A stretch of 64,000 nucleotides of DNA from Deltaproteobacteria bacterium (GTDB taxonomy: Bacteria; Myxococcota_A; UBA9160; UBA6930). The DNA is taken from the NCBI GenBank assembly GCA_029261795.1, contig JAJDAP010000108.1:20915-84914 (forward strand). Reading direction: 5' to 3'. The position numbers and the translations under genes were made by a program. This document shows, one piece after another, positions 50,609 through 59,045 of this stretch. The notes below the pieces were generated by a model. That model did not search any database. It saw nothing but the letters and a program-made list of their open reading frames with translations, and was not told the DNA's origin. The number at the start of each line of letters is the position of its first letter. Position 1 is the stretch's first letter.

Positions 50609-51831
50609 TGGATCGTTATCTCGTTATTTCATCGGACGGTCACGCGGGTCTGCCCGCGGCCGAGTATCGCGAGTACGTCGACCCCGAGTTCCGCGCAGCC
50701 TTCGACGCCGCGCTTCCGATCCAGATCGCCATGACGAAGGAAGCGGAGAAGCGCTTCCTGGTGGGCGATATCAACGCCGAATGGCGCAAGGGCCGCGAGT
50801 ATGAACTGACCGGCGCCTGGGATCCGACCGCTCGCGACAAGGTCCTCGATGCGGACGGCGTCGCCGCCGAGGTGCTCTTCCCCGACGGGATCACCGAGAT
50901 GAATGCACCGCCGTTCGGCGCGGGCTTCTCGATGGGCAGTGAGGGCGTGACGGCCGATCTCCAGTGGGCCGGATGCCGCGCGCACAACCGCTGGATGGCC
51001 GAATTCGTCCAGACAGCGCCGGAGCGGCGCATCGGACTCGCGTGTATTCCGCTGCTCTGGGACATCGATCTCGCGGTCGAGGGCATCACCTGGGCCAAGG
51101 AGAACGGGCTCGGTGGAATCATCCTGCCGCCGATGTGGGGCTCCTTCCCCGGCTATCACGATTTCCGCTACGACCCGGTCTGGGCGGCCTGCCAGGAAAT
51201 GGACATGCCGATCCATTTCCACTCGGGGCCGTCCCCGGCAACCGACTATTTCGGAGCCGGCGGGCTGGCCGGTGGCGATGCGATTCCGCCCGGCGCCGTC
51301 GGCGCCTATGTCACCGAAGTGCACATCTGGCTGACGCGCCCGCTGACGTTCATGCTGTGGGGCGGCGCCTTCGAGCGCTTCCCGAAGCTCAAGGTCTCGA
51401 TGACCGAGGGGACCGCCATCTGGGTGCCCGAGTATCTGGCGCTTCTCGAGCAACGTTATGCGGAGACCCCGTACAGCCAGAAGATGGGCGACTTCCGTAG
51501 CCACCTCTCGATGTCGCCGGCCGACTACTTCCGGCGCAACGTGAGGATCGGTGCCTCCTGCATGCCCCGGCGCGAAGCCGAGCTGCGCCATGAGATCGGC
51601 GTCGAACAGATCATGTGGGGCACCGACTACCCGCATCCCGAAGGCAGTTGGCCCAACACCATCGAGCAGCGCTACGACACCTTCCGGGATCTCCCTGAAG
51701 ACGAGATCGAAGCCATGGTGGGCGGGAACGCGGCCGCGTTCTACGGCCTCGACACCGAGAAACTCGCCCCCATCGTCGCCCGGATCGGTCCCGAGCGGGC
51801 GAGCTTCGGGAACGGCGGCGGCCCGGCCTAG
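50608..51831 (+). CDS. Amidohydrolase (metal-dependent TIM-barrel hydrolase)
   Basis: The 407-residue protein begins MDRYLVISSDGHAGLPAAEY; Asp and His here lie at the N-terminal metal site of the family. HFHSGPSPATDYFGAGG near residue 200 and WGTDYPHPEGSW near 335 supply the other ligands. It belongs to the amidohydrolase_2-like group of decarboxylases/hydrolases that often sit beside ring-cleaving genes. The A of its start ATG is the last base of the oxygenase's stop. Its 3' end overlaps the GNAT gene by 4 bp on the other strand. A broken relative lies at 52325. Confidence 0.85.
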   Translation: MDRYLVISSDGHAGLPAAEYREYVDPEFRAAFDAALPIQIAMTKEAEKRFLVGDINAEWRKGREYELTGAWDPTARDKVLDADGVAAEVLFPDGITEMNAPPFGAGFSMGSEGVTADLQWAGCRAHNRWMAEFVQTAPERRIGLACIPLLWDIDLAVEGITWAKENGLGGIILPPMWGSFPGYHDFRYDPVWAACQEMDMPIHFHSGPSPATDYFGAGGLAGGDAIPPGAVGAYVTEVHIWLTRPLTFMLWGGAFERFPKLKVSMTEGTAIWVPEYLALLEQRYAETPYSQKMGDFRSHLSMSPADYFRRNVRIGASCMPRREAELRHEIGVEQIMWGTDYPHPEGSWPNTIEQRYDTFRDLPEDEIEAMVGGNAAAFYGLDTEKLAPIVARIGPERASFGNGGGPA

Positions 51832-52274
51832 AGACGCACCTCGAGTTCGAGGCAAAGCACGGTAGCGGTTTCGGGACACTCCTTCGCGAAGGCCGAAGTC
51901 CGCCGGACCTCATCCGGCACGCTCGATCGCGACACTTCGCGAAAACCGAAGCGGGTGAAGAAGCGCGCGGCCGTTTCCGTCAGCAAGAAGATCTCGCGCA
52001 AGCCGAGCTCGTTCGCGCGCGCGATCGCGCCGTACGCCAGTTCGGACCCGACGCCTTGGTTGCGAACCTCCGGCGAAACGACGGCCGAGCGGATCAGGCC
52101 GCGTCGCTGGTGGACTTCGAGGCCGATGGCGCCAACCACGGATCCATCCTCCTCGACGGCGACCAGGAGGTTGGCCAATCGCATCCACTCGGGAACCGCC
52201 GGCAGGTCATCTGCCGCCAACAATGCCTGCACGTGCGTTCGATCGGAATCTTCGGCACGACGGATGTCGATCAT
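51828..52274 (-). CDS. GNAT N-acetyltransferase (ArsN2-like)
   Basis: The 148-residue protein has the GNAT acetyl-CoA site RSAVVSPEVRNQGVGSELAY near residues 65-90, matching the Q/R-x-x-G-x-G/A motif. The order of elements, including LREIFLLTETAARFFTRFGF and the C-terminal CPETATVLCL, resembles ArsN-type arsenic N-acetyltransferases. Without an arsenic operon nearby, this is a resemblance only. The gene is tail-to-tail (4-bp overlap) with the amidohydrolase at 50608. Confidence 0.78.
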   Translation of the reverse strand: MIDIRRAEDSDRTHVQALLAADDLPAVPEWMRLANLLVAVEEDGSVVGAIGLEVHQRRGLIRSAVVSPEVRNQGVGSELAYGAIARANELGLREIFLLTETAARFFTRFGFREVSRSSVPDEVRRTSAFAKECPETATVLCLELEVRL

Positions 52275-52324
52275 TTCCCGGACTCCTCGGCTGCCCCGCT
52301 AGACTGCTTGCCGGAGGATCCCAC

Positions 52325-53240
52325 ATGCCGTACGCCGAGGGTCGTACTTTCTACGATGCCGACAGCCACATCATGGAACTGTCCGAATGGATCGCCGACT
52401 AAGCCGATCCGGGCATCCGTGAGAAGATCCGCCCGCTCTACCTGGGCGCTGCGGGAAAGCTCGCCGAGAAGGCGGTCACGGAGGCGGCGGCTCGCAAGGG
52501 AGACGCGGCCAAGGCGGCCGAACTCGAAGCGAACGTGATGGGACCGAAGGGTTGGGGCGCACTCGGAGCATTCGACCCGGGAGAGCGGAGCCGCGCCCTC
52601 GACCTGCTCGGCTTCGACAAGCAACTGGTCTTTGCCACCTTCGCCGCGACCCAGTTCATGGGCGAGGACCCGGATCTCTTGCACGGCGGCTCCCGCGCGT
52701 TGAACCGGGCCATGGGCGCTTTCTGCGCGGATGACGATCGCATGATCGGTGTCGGCAGCGTCTTCTGGGGCGATCCGGCTCGCACGATAGAGGAAGCGGC
52801 CGCTGCCATCGAGGCGGGTTGTGGTGCGGTTCTGGTGCCCTCGATGCCCTCGATGCCCTCGGGCGACCTGTCGCCGACCCATCCCGACTATCATCCGCTC
52901 TGGCAGCTGCTCGAGGAACGCGGCGTTCCGTTCATGTTGCACATCGGCGGTGCCCCTGCCGAAGACGTTCCACGGCAATGGCCTCGAGAAGACCACGGAT
53001 TTCCTCGGCGGCGGCATCGAGCAGGGCGCGCTCTGGGTACCGGCCATGTTGCGCAGGATGGATCTGGCGCAACAGACCTTCCAGAAAACGGAACCGGCGC
53101 TTCGGCTTCCGATGGCAGCAAGCGACTACATCCGGCGTCAGGTGCGCTTCACGCCGTTTCCGACCGAGCCCGTTCCCTGAGGCCGCCAAGCAGAAGTTCT
53201 ACTCCGCAAACCGCCCATATGCTGAACTGGGGAACGCCCG
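52325..53240 (+). pseudogene. Broken amidohydrolase with in-frame stop, frameshifts and deletion
   Basis: From ATG 52325 the frame reads MPYAEGRTFYDADSHIMELS, then EWIAD and a TAA stop at 52400-52402, where relatives have Tyr. The same frame continues ADPGIREKIRPLYLG, ..., VLVPSMPSMPSGDLSPTHPD and FMLHIGGAP. Another frame carries on with FHGNGLEKTTDFLGGG directly joined to IEQGALWVPAMLRRMDLAQQ; the segment between is missing. A third frame holds the last part, PEAAKQKFYSANRPYAELGN. So it has a nonsense codon, two frame changes and an internal deletion. Confidence 0.82.
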
Positions 53241-53267
53241 CCTAGCATCCTCTGGGGCCGGCTACGG

Positions 53268-54047
53268 TCACTCGGGGGTGACGTAGGCCGCCGTGATGCC
53301 ACCGTCGACGAGGAACGTCGAGCCGGTCACGAACGAGGACTCGTCCGAGGCCAGGAAGACGACGGCGTCGGCGATCTCGCGAGCTTCGCCGAAGCGGCCC
53401 ATCGGAACGTGGACGAGGCGACGCTGGCGTTTCTCGTCGGTGTCGAGATATTTCATCAACAGCTCCGTCCGCAGCGGGCCGGGGCAGAGCGCGTTGACGC
53501 GAATCTCCTCGCGGGCATGGATGACGGCGAGCTCGCGAGAGAGCGCGAGGACACCACCCTTGCTCGCGGTGTAGGCGAGCTGCGGGGTTGCGGCACCGAC
53601 GACGGCCACGAACGAGGCGGTGTTGATGATCGAGCCGCCGCCGGCGCGGCGCAGGGCCGGGATGCCGTACTTGCAACCCAGGAAGACGCCCTTCAGATTG
53701 ACGTTCATCGTCAAGTCCCAGACGGCTTCGTCGGTCTCGACGGCGTCGGCGTCGTCCATGTGTGAGATGCCGGCGTTGTTGAAGAGCACGTGAAGTGCGC
53801 CGAATGCCTCCTCCGCCCCGGAGACCATCCGCTCGCAATCTGCGGCGCGGGATACGTCGGCCGCGATGGCGGTGGCTTCGGCACCAGCGGCACGCAGCTG
53901 TTCCGCGCCGCTTTCAGCCGCCGCCTCGTCCTTGTCGACCAGTACGACCTTGGCTCCCTGGCGACCGAAGGCGAGGCTCGTTTCGAGCCCGATTCCCGCG
54001 CCGGCGCCAGTCACCAACGCCACCTTGCCTTCGAGTCTTGATGTCAT
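53268..54047 (-). CDS. Short-chain dehydrogenase/reductase (SDR)
   Basis: The 259-residue enzyme has the NAD(P) motif TGAGAGIG near residue 15, NNAG near 90, and the catalytic Ser with YTASK near residue 155, followed by NALCPGPLRTELL. It oxidises alcohols or reduces ketones with NAD(P)H. The start ATG 54047 gives MTSRLEGKVALVTGAGAGIG. It is divergent from the DUF1080 lipoprotein gene over 79 bp. Substrate unknown. Confidence 0.88.
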   Translation of the reverse strand: MTSRLEGKVALVTGAGAGIGLETSLAFGRQGAKVVLVDKDEAAAESGAEQLRAAGAEATAIAADVSRAADCERMVSGAEEAFGALHVLFNNAGISHMDDADAVETDEAVWDLTMNVNLKGVFLGCKYGIPALRRAGGGSIINTASFVAVVGAATPQLAYTASKGGVLALSRELAVIHAREEIRVNALCPGPLRTELLMKYLDTDEKRQRRLVHVPMGRFGEAREIADAVVFLASDESSFVTGSTFLVDGGITAAYVTPE

Positions 54048-54126
54048 GGCCCCGGGGTCTACCGGCGCCGCGCGGCTCCGGCAAGTGCCGCCGTGCGAAG
54101 GGCCCATGGCGCGATAGGATGCCCCC

Positions 54127-55062
54127 ATGAAGCGCATGCTCCTGGTGACCCTGGTGGTCGGTCTTCTCTCGGGTTGTGGCTGGAAAGCCTTCGTCGAACC
54201 GTCCGCTGCGGGAATCGACTATGCCCTCCAGGGCGAGTACGCATCCGAGACCGAACCGCTGGCAGCGCAGGTGATCGCCCTCGGCGACGGCGCCTTCCGG
54301 ACCGTGTTCCTGCGCGGCGGACTTCCCGGTGCGGGCTGGGACGGGGAGACGCGCATCGTCGTCGATGGTTTCCGCGAGGGCGAGCGGGTCGCCTTCGATG
54401 GCGCGTTCAAGGCTTCGCTCGGCGGCGGACGGATCGAGGGCACCACCCGCAGCGGCGTACCCTTCGCTCTCACGAAGATCTTTCGCGAGAGCCCGACGTT
54501 AGGTGCGAAGCCGCCAGCCGACGCCACGGTCCTGTTCGATGGCTCAGGAACCCAGGCGCTGAGCGAGGGCAGCCTGGAGGAGCGGGGTTTTCTCGGGGTT
54601 CCGGTCACGACACGGAATGCCTTTGGGGATGCGACCTTCCACATCGAGTTCATGACGCCGTTCATGCCCACCGCGCGTGGCCAGATGCGTGGAAACAGCG
54701 GCGTCTACCTCCAGGGTCGCTACGAGGTGCAGGTGCTCGATTCGTTCGGGCTTCGCGGCGAAGACAACGAATGCGGCGGGATCTACAAGGTCTCCCGGCC
54801 GCGCGTGCACATGGCGTTTCCGCCGCTTCGGTGGCAGACCTACGACATCGTGTTCCGCGCTGCACGCTTCGATTCGTCGGGCGAGAAGACTGCCAACGCG
54901 AGGGTCACCGTGCAGCACAATGGTGTCCTCATCCACGAGGCTCTCGAACTCCCCGGCACCACCGGTGGTGGCGATCCGGAGAGCCCCGAGCCGGGCGCCC
55001 TGTTTCTCCAGGATCACTGGAACCCGGTGGTCTACCGGAACCTCTGGGTCGTGGCCGGTTAG
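54127..55062 (+). CDS. DUF1080 (3-keto-disaccharide hydrolase-like) lipoprotein
   Basis: The 311-residue product has a signal with lipobox (VGLLSGCGWK) near residue 17, so it is lipid-anchored. The C-terminal domain has the DUF1080 pattern GNSGVYLQGRYEVQVLDSFG near residue 197 and ends HWNPVVYRNLWVVAG. DUF1080 proteins have a concanavalin-like fold and act on glycans. Its first 130 residues are less conserved. It is tail-to-tail with the cytochrome c-like gene. Confidence 0.82.
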   Translation: MKRMLLVTLVVGLLSGCGWKAFVEPSAAGIDYALQGEYASETEPLAAQVIALGDGAFRTVFLRGGLPGAGWDGETRIVVDGFREGERVAFDGAFKASLGGGRIEGTTRSGVPFALTKIFRESPTLGAKPPADATVLFDGSGTQALSEGSLEERGFLGVPVTTRNAFGDATFHIEFMTPFMPTARGQMRGNSGVYLQGRYEVQVLDSFGLRGEDNECGGIYKVSRPRVHMAFPPLRWQTYDIVFRAARFDSSGEKTANARVTVQHNGVLIHEALELPGTTGGGDPESPEPGALFLQDHWNPVVYRNLWVVAG

Positions 55063-55065
55063 GCG

Positions 55066-55485
55066 CTAGGGATCGGCTGTCAGCCCCGCCCGCGCGGCGG
55101 CCGGGTTCGGTAGCGGCGTTCGCCAGTTCGTGATCTCCGCCGCCTGGTAGGCCGTGAAGTCTCCGGGCAGGTCGTCGCTGCTCCAGCGCTCGAGAACCCA
55201 GGTCAGCAGCCGCGCGAGGCGGGCGTCGTCGATCGACGCGTTGGTCACGCCGGGTACGCGCGCCAGGTATTCGCGCCCACCGGGGAACTGCGCGAGCCGC
55301 CCTACACCGTGGAGAGACGGGATGTCGCCTCCGCCCTGGCCACTGGCGAGGTGGCAACCCTGGCACTGCAGGGCGTAGTCGAGGACAACGGCCTCCATCG
55401 TATCGGCGCGGGCAGAAGCTTCGCTGAACAGCGCGACGAACGCGCTCGCGAAGGCGCCGAGAACGACCGGTACGGCTCCATCCAC
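55066..55485 (-). CDS. Small c-type cytochrome-like protein
   Basis: The 139-residue protein has a signal peptide (VVLGAFASAFVALFSEASAR) and one heme motif CQGCH (C-x-x-C-H) near residue 41. The later Met ligand is not obvious, so the sixth ligand is unclear. Such proteins carry electrons in the periplasm. It may take electrons from the amine dehydrogenase encoded about 1 kb away on the same strand (56186-57972), but two plus-strand genes lie between. Confidence 0.75.
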   Translation of the reverse strand: MDGAVPVVLGAFASAFVALFSEASARADTMEAVVLDYALQCQGCHLASGQGGGDIPSLHGVGRLAQFPGGREYLARVPGVTNASIDDARLARLLTWVLERWSSDDLPGDFTAYQAAEITNWRTPLPNPAAARAGLTADP

Positions 55486-55538
55486 TTTCGTTCGCTCCTC
55501 CGCTACCTCGGGCCCGCCGAGTGTGGTACTCCAACCAG

Positions 55539-55838
55539 ATGGCAGCCTACTTCATCGCGCAAAACCAAGTGAACGATCCGGCTCTCTATCAGGAATACGC
55601 CCAGGGGGCGGGCCCGACGATGGGACCAGCCGGCGGAAAGATCATCTCCTTCGACGTCGGTGCCGAGAGCATCGAGGGGTCGCCGCCCGGACCGCAGACG
55701 GTGATCATCGAATTCGAAAGCACAGAGGCCGCCAAGGCCTGGTACCACTCCGACGCCTATCAGGCCGTCGTCGGCAAGCGGCTCGCCTCGACCGAGGGCT
55801 ACGCGATCATTTCGCAGTCCATGAACATCGGTGGGTGA
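55539..55838 (+). CDS. DUF1330 family protein
   Basis: This 99-residue protein begins MAAYFIAQNQVNDPALYQEY and has the DUF1330 features VIIEFESTEAAKAWYHSDAY and a C-terminal sheet strand. The fold is a dimeric ferredoxin-like barrel. The function is unknown. The start used is ATG 55539, which matches family N-termini; no upstream extension is needed. It is divergent from the cytochrome gene over a 53-bp spacer. Confidence 0.82.
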   Translation: MAAYFIAQNQVNDPALYQEYAQGAGPTMGPAGGKIISFDVGAESIEGSPPGPQTVIIEFESTEAAKAWYHSDAYQAVVGKRLASTEGYAIISQSMNIGG

Positions 55839-55886
55839 GGCCCGCTCGCCGAGCTAGTGTGCCGATCAGACAACGAGGAGACGACG

Positions 55887-56171
55887 ATGATCGCGATGGT
55901 GGCGACACTCAAGATCAAGGAAGGCCACGAGGCCGAGTTCGAAGCCGCAGCGAAGCAGCTTGCGGCGGCAGTGAGAGCCAACGAGCCCGGCAACCACCTC
56001 TACCAGCTCTGCAAGGGTAGTGAGCCCCAGACCTACTACTTCGTCGAGCGCTACGAGAGCGAAGAAGCGCTGGCCGCCCACGGGGCTTCGGCACACATGA
56101 AGGAGCACGGCGGCGCCATGGGTCCGCACATGGCCGGCCGTCCCGAGATCTTGAAGCTGGAAGAACTCTAG
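55887..56171 (+). CDS. Antibiotic-biosynthesis-monooxygenase (ABM) domain protein
   Basis: The 94-residue protein has the ABM-like pattern MIAMVATLKIKEGHEAEFEA, then NEPGNHLYQLCKGSEPQTYY and VERYESEEALAAH. These small ferredoxin-like proteins act as monooxygenases or quinol-related enzymes, or only as dimeric sensors. The ATG 55887 is preceded by GAGGAG. It is tail-to-tail with the amine dehydrogenase light-chain gene. Confidence 0.82.
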   Translation: MIAMVATLKIKEGHEAEFEAAAKQLAAAVRANEPGNHLYQLCKGSEPQTYYFVERYESEEALAAHGASAHMKEHGGAMGPHMAGRPEILKLEEL

Positions 56172-56185
56172 GCGCCCGGCCGCGC

Positions 56186-56764
56186 CTAACGTTCGGGCTG
56201 CCTCTCGGCGGCCGCGCCCACGACGAGGGCGACCGAGCAGTTGTAGACCTGGGTACTCGTTCCGACACACCAATTGATGTCGTTGCTGCGCATCGGCGAG
56301 TAGATCGGGCGATCACCCTCGTTGCGATTGCAGAAGCAGCGCCCGCAGAAATCGCGGCCGCAGCAATCGTTGTAGGAGATGACGTAGTCGCGTCCGTCTT
56401 CCGGGTTGCGGCAGGTGCCGAGCCAGGTGACGGCGGACATCTCGGTTCCCGGCGGGCAGGTCGAATGGGTGCCGCCGCAGCAGCCGCACAGGAAGCCGTC
56501 GATGGCGCAGTGCCGCCAGTAGTCACAGCCGAGCGGGTCACCCTCCGGGCTGTCCCGGGGCGGTTCGCCTTCCTGGGTGGGGAAGCGCTCATCGGCCGCA
56601 GCCGCTCGGGCGACCGGCAGCAGCGGCAGCGCTGCACCGCCGGCCAGGACGGTGCCAAGGCGGGAGAGGAAGTGGCGCCGGGAGAGGCCGCGTGCCCAGC
56701 TTCGGCTCATGCGTTCGAAGACGCCGTCGAAGCGACTCACGATGCGGGGGTTCGCCACGCTCAC
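56186..56764 (-). CDS. mauA: Methylamine/aralkylamine dehydrogenase light chain (TTQ subunit)
   Basis: The 192-residue protein has a Tat-like N-terminus (ARGLSRRHFLSRLGTVLAGG). The mature part matches MauA: CDYWRHCAIDGFLCGCCGGT near residue 80, CPPGTEMSAVTWLGTC, then NDCCGRDFCGRCFCN, and NDINWCVGTSTQVYNC near 165. These carry the many disulfide Cys and the two Trp residues (in DYWRHC and DINWC) that form the tryptophan tryptophylquinone cofactor. It oxidises primary amines with the heavy chain. The start GTG 56764 overlaps the heavy-chain stop by 4 bp. Confidence 0.88.
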   Translation of the reverse strand: MSVANPRIVSRFDGVFERMSRSWARGLSRRHFLSRLGTVLAGGAALPLLPVARAAAADERFPTQEGEPPRDSPEGDPLGCDYWRHCAIDGFLCGCCGGTHSTCPPGTEMSAVTWLGTCRNPEDGRDYVISYNDCCGRDFCGRCFCNRNEGDRPIYSPMRSNDINWCVGTSTQVYNCSVALVVGAAAERQPER

Positions 56765-57972
56765 GGGGCTACCAACAGGCCGCCGGACAAACCGGTCGAT
56801 TCGATGTCACGCAAGTGTTCTCCAGTCAGTGCATCGTGGACGCTCACCCCGGCCGTTTCTCGGCTGCCCAGGAAGAGGAGCGGCGTGGCATCCTGGGAGA
56901 CCGCCAAGTTCGAAACGTCTGCGGCCGGCAGCACCGCAGACATCATCCACCCGAGGAAGCTCTCTGCCTCGATGCCCGCGAGGCCGCGAAGAAACGCTGC
57001 GGTCAGGTTGGACGGCTCGACGATGGCCGTCCGCTTCCGATCGGCCAATGTGTAGACCCACACTTCGGGGCCGCCGTCCTTGTGGCTGCTGGGGCCGCCC
57101 TGGTGCATGGCGGAGAAGAGGCGGCCGCTGGCCTTGTGGAGTGCCAGGTGCTGATTGCCGCCGACCCGCCATCCGTCGGCGCGCTGGTCGTCGCTGAGCA
57201 GGGACCAGGGCTCTGCGGAACTCGGCCGTTCCCCTCCGAAATCGACGGCGTGGGCGAAGCCTTCGAACGAAACGAACAACCAGCGGGCACCATCGATCTG
57301 CACGCCCTTCTCGGTGACGGGATCGTTGGTGGGGTCGAAGAAGCGCTCGCTTCGGCTGCGCGCCAGCTCCAGACCGGCTTCGTCCAGATCGATGCGCTGC
57401 GCGGTTCCGTCGCCGCAAAGCTGACCGAAGGAGCGCGGACCCGCTTCGAACACCAGGGCGCAGCCAGCTGTCTGGATCTCACCGCTGAGCGTCCGGCTCT
57501 CGAGATCGACGACCGAGACCGAGGTGGCCGGGGTCTGGTTGAAGACGAGCAAGAAGCGGTCGGCCAACACAGCGCCGAGGGCGACGCCGTTGCCGTTGTC
57601 TGCGCGCTTCGACGGAATGATCACTTCGCCGCTGACGGCAAGACTCTCGGCGTCGTAGATCGTGACGAGATCGGTGCGCTCGCCGCGGTGGCCGCGGGTG
57701 TAGACGGTCTCGGCGATATAGAACTCGCCACGTGCCCGCGAGACACGCGGGTGGATTCCGCCAACGCCCTGGCCGCCGTTGAGCATGCCGAGCATGCGAC
57801 CGTTCCCACCGTCGAAGAGCGCGCTGCGGCGTAGCACGGTATCGCCCACGAAGAGCCAGTGATCTTCGAGAGCGGGCAGTCGCTCGCTCCGGCCCTGAGC
57901 CTCCGTCTTCAGCTCGGCGCTGGCAGGAAGGGCCACGAGGAGCGCGAGGACGAGAGCGATCCGGTTGAACAT
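56761..57972 (-). CDS. mauB: Methylamine/aralkylamine dehydrogenase heavy chain
   Basis: There are 403 residues with a signal peptide (FNRIALVLALLVALPASA). The rest is a seven-bladed propeller with typical blades, for example HPRVSRARGEFYIAETVYTR, DNGNGVALGAVLADRFLLVF, and GGNQHLALHKASGRLFSAMH. It ends AGVSVHDALTGEHLRDIEST. This is the large subunit of quinoprotein amine dehydrogenases. The order here is heavy then light chain, directly adjacent. In the classical mau cluster the genes for maturation (mauE, mauD, mauG) lie between or after, and none are in this window. ATG 57972 follows GGAGG. Confidence 0.87.
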   Translation of the reverse strand: MFNRIALVLALLVALPASAELKTEAQGRSERLPALEDHWLFVGDTVLRRSALFDGGNGRMLGMLNGGQGVGGIHPRVSRARGEFYIAETVYTRGHRGERTDLVTIYDAESLAVSGEVIIPSKRADNGNGVALGAVLADRFLLVFNQTPATSVSVVDLESRTLSGEIQTAGCALVFEAGPRSFGQLCGDGTAQRIDLDEAGLELARSRSERFFDPTNDPVTEKGVQIDGARWLFVSFEGFAHAVDFGGERPSSAEPWSLLSDDQRADGWRVGGNQHLALHKASGRLFSAMHQGGPSSHKDGGPEVWVYTLADRKRTAIVEPSNLTAAFLRGLAGIEAESFLGWMMSAVLPAADVSNLAVSQDATPLLFLGSRETAGVSVHDALTGEHLRDIESTGLSGGLLVAP

Positions 57973-58124
57973 GGTTTCCTCCGGCGCCAGACGGCGCCCC
58001 GGCTCCTGTAGCCTATCGGACTTCCCGGGCACTGGGCCACGACGCCGGACGACCCAACGGGTTTCGGCGCCGATTCGAGCTAGGGTACCCGGGCAGCAGG
58101 TACACACCCGAGAAGGAGCGAGCG

Positions 58125-59033
58125 ATGCGAATTGGCGTGATGGCAGGAGCGACCGGCGGAGAAGGAACCATCGAGGGCCTGATCGCTCGCGCCAAGGATG
58201 TGGAATCCCGCGGCTTCCATTCGATGTGGGTGGCCAACATCTTCGGGCTGGATGCGATCGGCGCATTGGCCGTCGTCGGGCACGAGACCTCGCGCATCGA
58301 ACTCGGCACCGCCGTGGTTCCGACCTACCCCCGACACCCCGTCGCGATCGCCCAACAAGCGCTCACGACCCAGGCGGCCAGCGGCGGCCGGTTCGCTCTC
58401 GGCATCGGTCTCTCTCACAAGATCGTGATCGAGGACATGCTCGGTTTCAGCTATGCGAAGCCCGCCTATCACATGCGCGAGTACCTCGAGGTGCTGACGC
58501 CGCTGATGCGCGGCGAGCCCGCGAAGTTCGAAGGTGAGCACTACCGCGTGAACGCGGGCCTCCAGGTCCCGGGTGCGTCTCCGGTGCCGGTGCTGATCGC
58601 CGCGCTCGGCGACCGGATGTTGCAACTTGCCGGTCAGTACACGGACGGGACGATTCTCTGGATGACGGGTCCCGCGACGATCGAGGATCACATCCGTCCC
58701 AAGATGTTCGCCGCCGCCAAGGAAGCCGGCCGACCGGAGCCGCGCGTCGTCGCGGGTTTCCCGATCGCCCTCACCAACGACCCGGACGCGGCCCGTACCG
58801 CGATCGGCGAGAACCTGGTGATGTACGGACAGCTGCCCTCCTACCGGGCCATGCTCGACAAGGAAGGTGCCGCCGGCCCGGCCGACATCGCCATGGTCGG
58901 CGACGAAGCCGCCATGGATGCGCAACTCGACCGCTTGCGCGATGTCGGCGTCAGCGACTTCGATGCCGCGATCGTGCCCGTCGATGACGAGACCGACGCG
59001 CGCACACTCGAGTACCTGCAGAGCAAGCTCTAG
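58125..59033 (+). CDS. LLM-class (luciferase-like) flavin/F420-dependent oxidoreductase
   Basis: The 302-residue protein begins MRIGVMAGATGGEGTIEGLI and shows the luciferase-like pattern: SMWVANIFGLDAIGAL, ELGTAVVPTYPRHPVAIAQQ, SGGRFALGIGLSH, and FEGEHYRVNAGLQV. It resembles the F420-dependent branch (as in 'TIGR03564' family) rather than FMN monooxygenases. The redox partner is unknown. The start ATG 58125 has GAAGGAG upstream. It ends tail-to-tail with the dienoyl-CoA isomerase-like gene. Confidence 0.85.
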   Translation: MRIGVMAGATGGEGTIEGLIARAKDVESRGFHSMWVANIFGLDAIGALAVVGHETSRIELGTAVVPTYPRHPVAIAQQALTTQAASGGRFALGIGLSHKIVIEDMLGFSYAKPAYHMREYLEVLTPLMRGEPAKFEGEHYRVNAGLQVPGASPVPVLIAALGDRMLQLAGQYTDGTILWMTGPATIEDHIRPKMFAAAKEAGRPEPRVVAGFPIALTNDPDAARTAIGENLVMYGQLPSYRAMLDKEGAAGPADIAMVGDEAAMDAQLDRLRDVGVSDFDAAIVPVDDETDARTLEYLQSKL

Positions 59034-59045
59034 CGCGAACCAGAG

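Noticed and set aside
52837-52865. Short tandem CCCTCGATG repeats as a CRISPR-like or VNTR locus
   Set aside because: Only two to three copies inside a degraded coding region; they encode a Pro-Ser-Met repeat and are not spaced by unique sequences.
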